A DNA stretch of 7,710 nt from an uncultured Actinomycetes bacterium (GTDB taxonomy: Bacteria > Actinomycetota > Actinomycetes > Nanopelagicales > Nanopelagicaceae). The stretch spans positions 1 to 7,710 of the forward strand of contig CAIKID010000112.1 of assembly GCA_903827345.1 (NCBI GenBank). The letters are read 5' to 3'. Positions 6,591 through 7,710 of this stretch are shown here, one piece after another. The notes beneath the pieces were generated by a model. That model searched no databases, was not told the DNA's origin, and worked only from the letters and a program-made list of their open reading frames with translations. The first letter of the stretch is position 1, and each line of letters begins with the position of its first letter. The position numbers and the translations under genes are program-made.

Positions 6591-7619
6591 CTATTCCTGA
6601 CCTGAGATGAGATGCAAAACTTCCACGGCCGTGACTACGCCAAGTAAGTTTCCGTTCTCCATCACCCTAATCGGAATCGATGATTCGATGATCTGACGAG
6701 TCGCATTCCTCACGGTGATGTTAGGTGGAAGAATCGGACCACTTAAGTCTTCGCCCGGTTCGGGCTTTCGCGCAATCCAACGCAAGGTAAGAATATGAGA
6801 CTTCGGGAAGTCACGAACAAAATTTGCTACATAATCATCTGCAGGTTGTGCCACTAATTCTTCCGGGGTACCTATCTGGACTACTGCACCGTCACGCATG
6901 ATCGCAATTCGGTCACCTAGCTTCACAGCTTCCGCCAAGTCGTGAGTAATAAAGACCATCGTTTTTCCAAGTTGATGATGCAGCCGTATGACCTCAGTCT
7001 GCATATCTCTTCTAATAAGCGGATCCAGTGCACTAAATGGCTCATCCAAGAAAAGTACTTGCGGATCTACAGCGAGAGCGCGAGCTAAGCCAACGCGCTG
7101 TTGCATACCACCCGATAACTGCTCTGGATAGGCCTGGGAGTAACCTTGTAATCCAACTAGCTCGATTACCTCATTAGCTCGAGCATGGCGCTCGGCTTTG
7201 CCAACTCCATTTATTTCAAGGCTATAGGAAACGTTGTCGATAACTTTGCGATGCGGCAAGAGACCAAAATGTTGGAAGACCATCGAGAAACGGGTCTTAC
7301 GCAATTCACGAAGTCTCTTATCGTCCACCTTCAGAATATCTTCGTCTTCAAAACGTAATTCACCTTGTGTTGGCTCAATCAAGCGCGTCATACAGCGAAC
7401 CAAAGTAGATTTGCCTGAACCGGAAAGTCCCATAACAACGAAGACTTCACCAGGAGCAACATCAAAGGAGACGTCACGCACCGCAATTGTGTTACCGGTC
7501 TTGGCGCGCAATTCTTGTCGCGAAAGGGATGCATCGGGGCTTCCAATGATCGCCTCCGGATTGGATCCAAATACCTTCCATAAGTTTCGAACCGAAATCA
7601 TCGGAGCTTGGTTATCCAA
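6591..7619 (-). CDS. proV: Glycine betaine/choline ABC transporter ATP-binding protein with one CBS domain
   Basis: Cytoplasmic ATPase that powers the ProW channel; 342 residues against about 400 for E. coli ProV. Motifs in order: the ProV-type insertion before the Walker A region (about 18-43, ending ELRAKTGNT), Walker A GLSGSGKST (64-72), Q-loop VFQHFGLLPH (114-123), signature LSGGMQQR (168-175), Walker B VLFLDEP (188-194), SALDP (196-200) and H-loop His226 in ITHDLAEA. All catalytic residues are present. Residues about 296-340 form a single CBS-like unit (PPNITVRNA...IPIRVMENGNLLGVVT), where E. coli ProV and B. subtilis OpuAA have two. The TTG start is supported by AAAGGGGG ending 5 bases upstream; an ATG six codons downstream (7601) lacks such a site. 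The gene lies 11 bases after the aldehyde dehydrogenase stop and 3 bases before proW. Confidence 0.95.
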   Translation of the reverse strand: MDNQAPMISVRNLWKVFGSNPEAIIGSPDASLSRQELRAKTGNTIAVRDVSFDVAPGEVFVVMGLSGSGKSTLVRCMTRLIEPTQGELRFEDEDILKVDDKRLRELRKTRFSMVFQHFGLLPHRKVIDNVSYSLEINGVGKAERHARANEVIELVGLQGYSQAYPEQLSGGMQQRVGLARALAVDPQVLFLDEPFSALDPLIRRDMQTEVIRLHHQLGKTMVFITHDLAEAVKLGDRIAIMRDGAVVQIGTPEELVAQPADDYVANFVRDFPKSHILTLRWIARKPEPGEDLSGPILPPNITVRNATRQIIESSIPIRVMENGNLLGVVTAVEVLHLISGQE

Positions 7620-7624
7620 CTTCG

Positions 7625-7632
7625 CCCCCTTT
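7625..7632 (-). promoter_or_regulatory. Ribosome binding site of proV
   Basis: AAAGGGGG on the minus strand, 5 bases before the TTG at 7619 and overlapping the stop codon of the upstream gene. It supports the TTG start over the ATG at 7601 and suggests that translation of the two genes is linked. Confidence 0.65.
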
Positions 7633-7710
7633 AATTACCATCAGCAAACCATTCTGATTTACTTGGTGAATTGTTGGTCCAAATGTGTTTTATTTCAAGG
7701 TATTCCTGCA
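7631..7710 (-). CDS. C-terminal end of an aldehyde dehydrogenase (5' part outside the window)
   Basis: The last 25 codons of a gene entering from the right edge, ending with TAA at 7631-7633. The tail reads QEYLEIKHIWTN and then NSPSKSEWFADGN. The EYLEIKHIW stretch resembles the C-terminal end of NAD(P)-dependent aldehyde dehydrogenases, where an EY..xK.xW/V segment follows the oligomerisation strand. It is only 11 bases from proV, so it is probably the preceding gene of the same operon. With ProVWX and BetA next to it, a betaine aldehyde dehydrogenase making glycine betaine is an attractive reading, but 25 residues cannot establish substrate and no catalytic residue is visible. Confidence 0.6.
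   Translation of the reverse strand, partial: QEYLEIKHIWTNNSPSKSEWFADGN

Overview
The window is a single run of minus-strand genes from what looks like an actinobacterium with roughly balanced GC content. This assignment is an inference: it rests on the fused double-unit ProW, the short single-CBS ProV, the CGTVN-type ProX, frequent TTG/GTG starts and very tight gene packing. A freshwater streamlined lineage would fit, but nothing here fixes the genus. No RNA gene, mobile element, CRISPR array or stretch of more than 100 bases without a gene was found.

Read in the direction of transcription, from high to low coordinates, the first part is a quaternary-amine module. It starts with the last 25 codons of an aldehyde dehydrogenase (7631-7710). 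proV (ATPase), proW (double permease) and proX (binding protein) follow with gaps of 11, 3 and 69 bases. A 13-bp hairpin lies between proX and betA. betA encodes a choline dehydrogenase of the GMC flavoprotein family. If the aldehyde dehydrogenase tail belongs to a betaine aldehyde dehydrogenase, the block imports choline or glycine betaine and oxidises choline to glycine betaine.

The second part is a molybdenum module joined to betA without any gap. fdhD (sulfurtransferase that activates formate dehydrogenase) overlaps the end of betA. modA (molybdate-binding protein) overlaps fdhD by 4 bases. modB (molybdate permease, cut by the window edge) overlaps modA by 4 bases. The overlaps imply that betA, fdhD, modA and modB are co-transcribed and translationally coupled.

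The most unusual points are the coupling of choline oxidation to formate dehydrogenase maturation and molybdate uptake, a perfect 14-bp palindrome just before the proX ribosome binding site, and a hairpin with a nested palindrome directly upstream of betA. The protein families themselves are known; I see no clearly new protein family.
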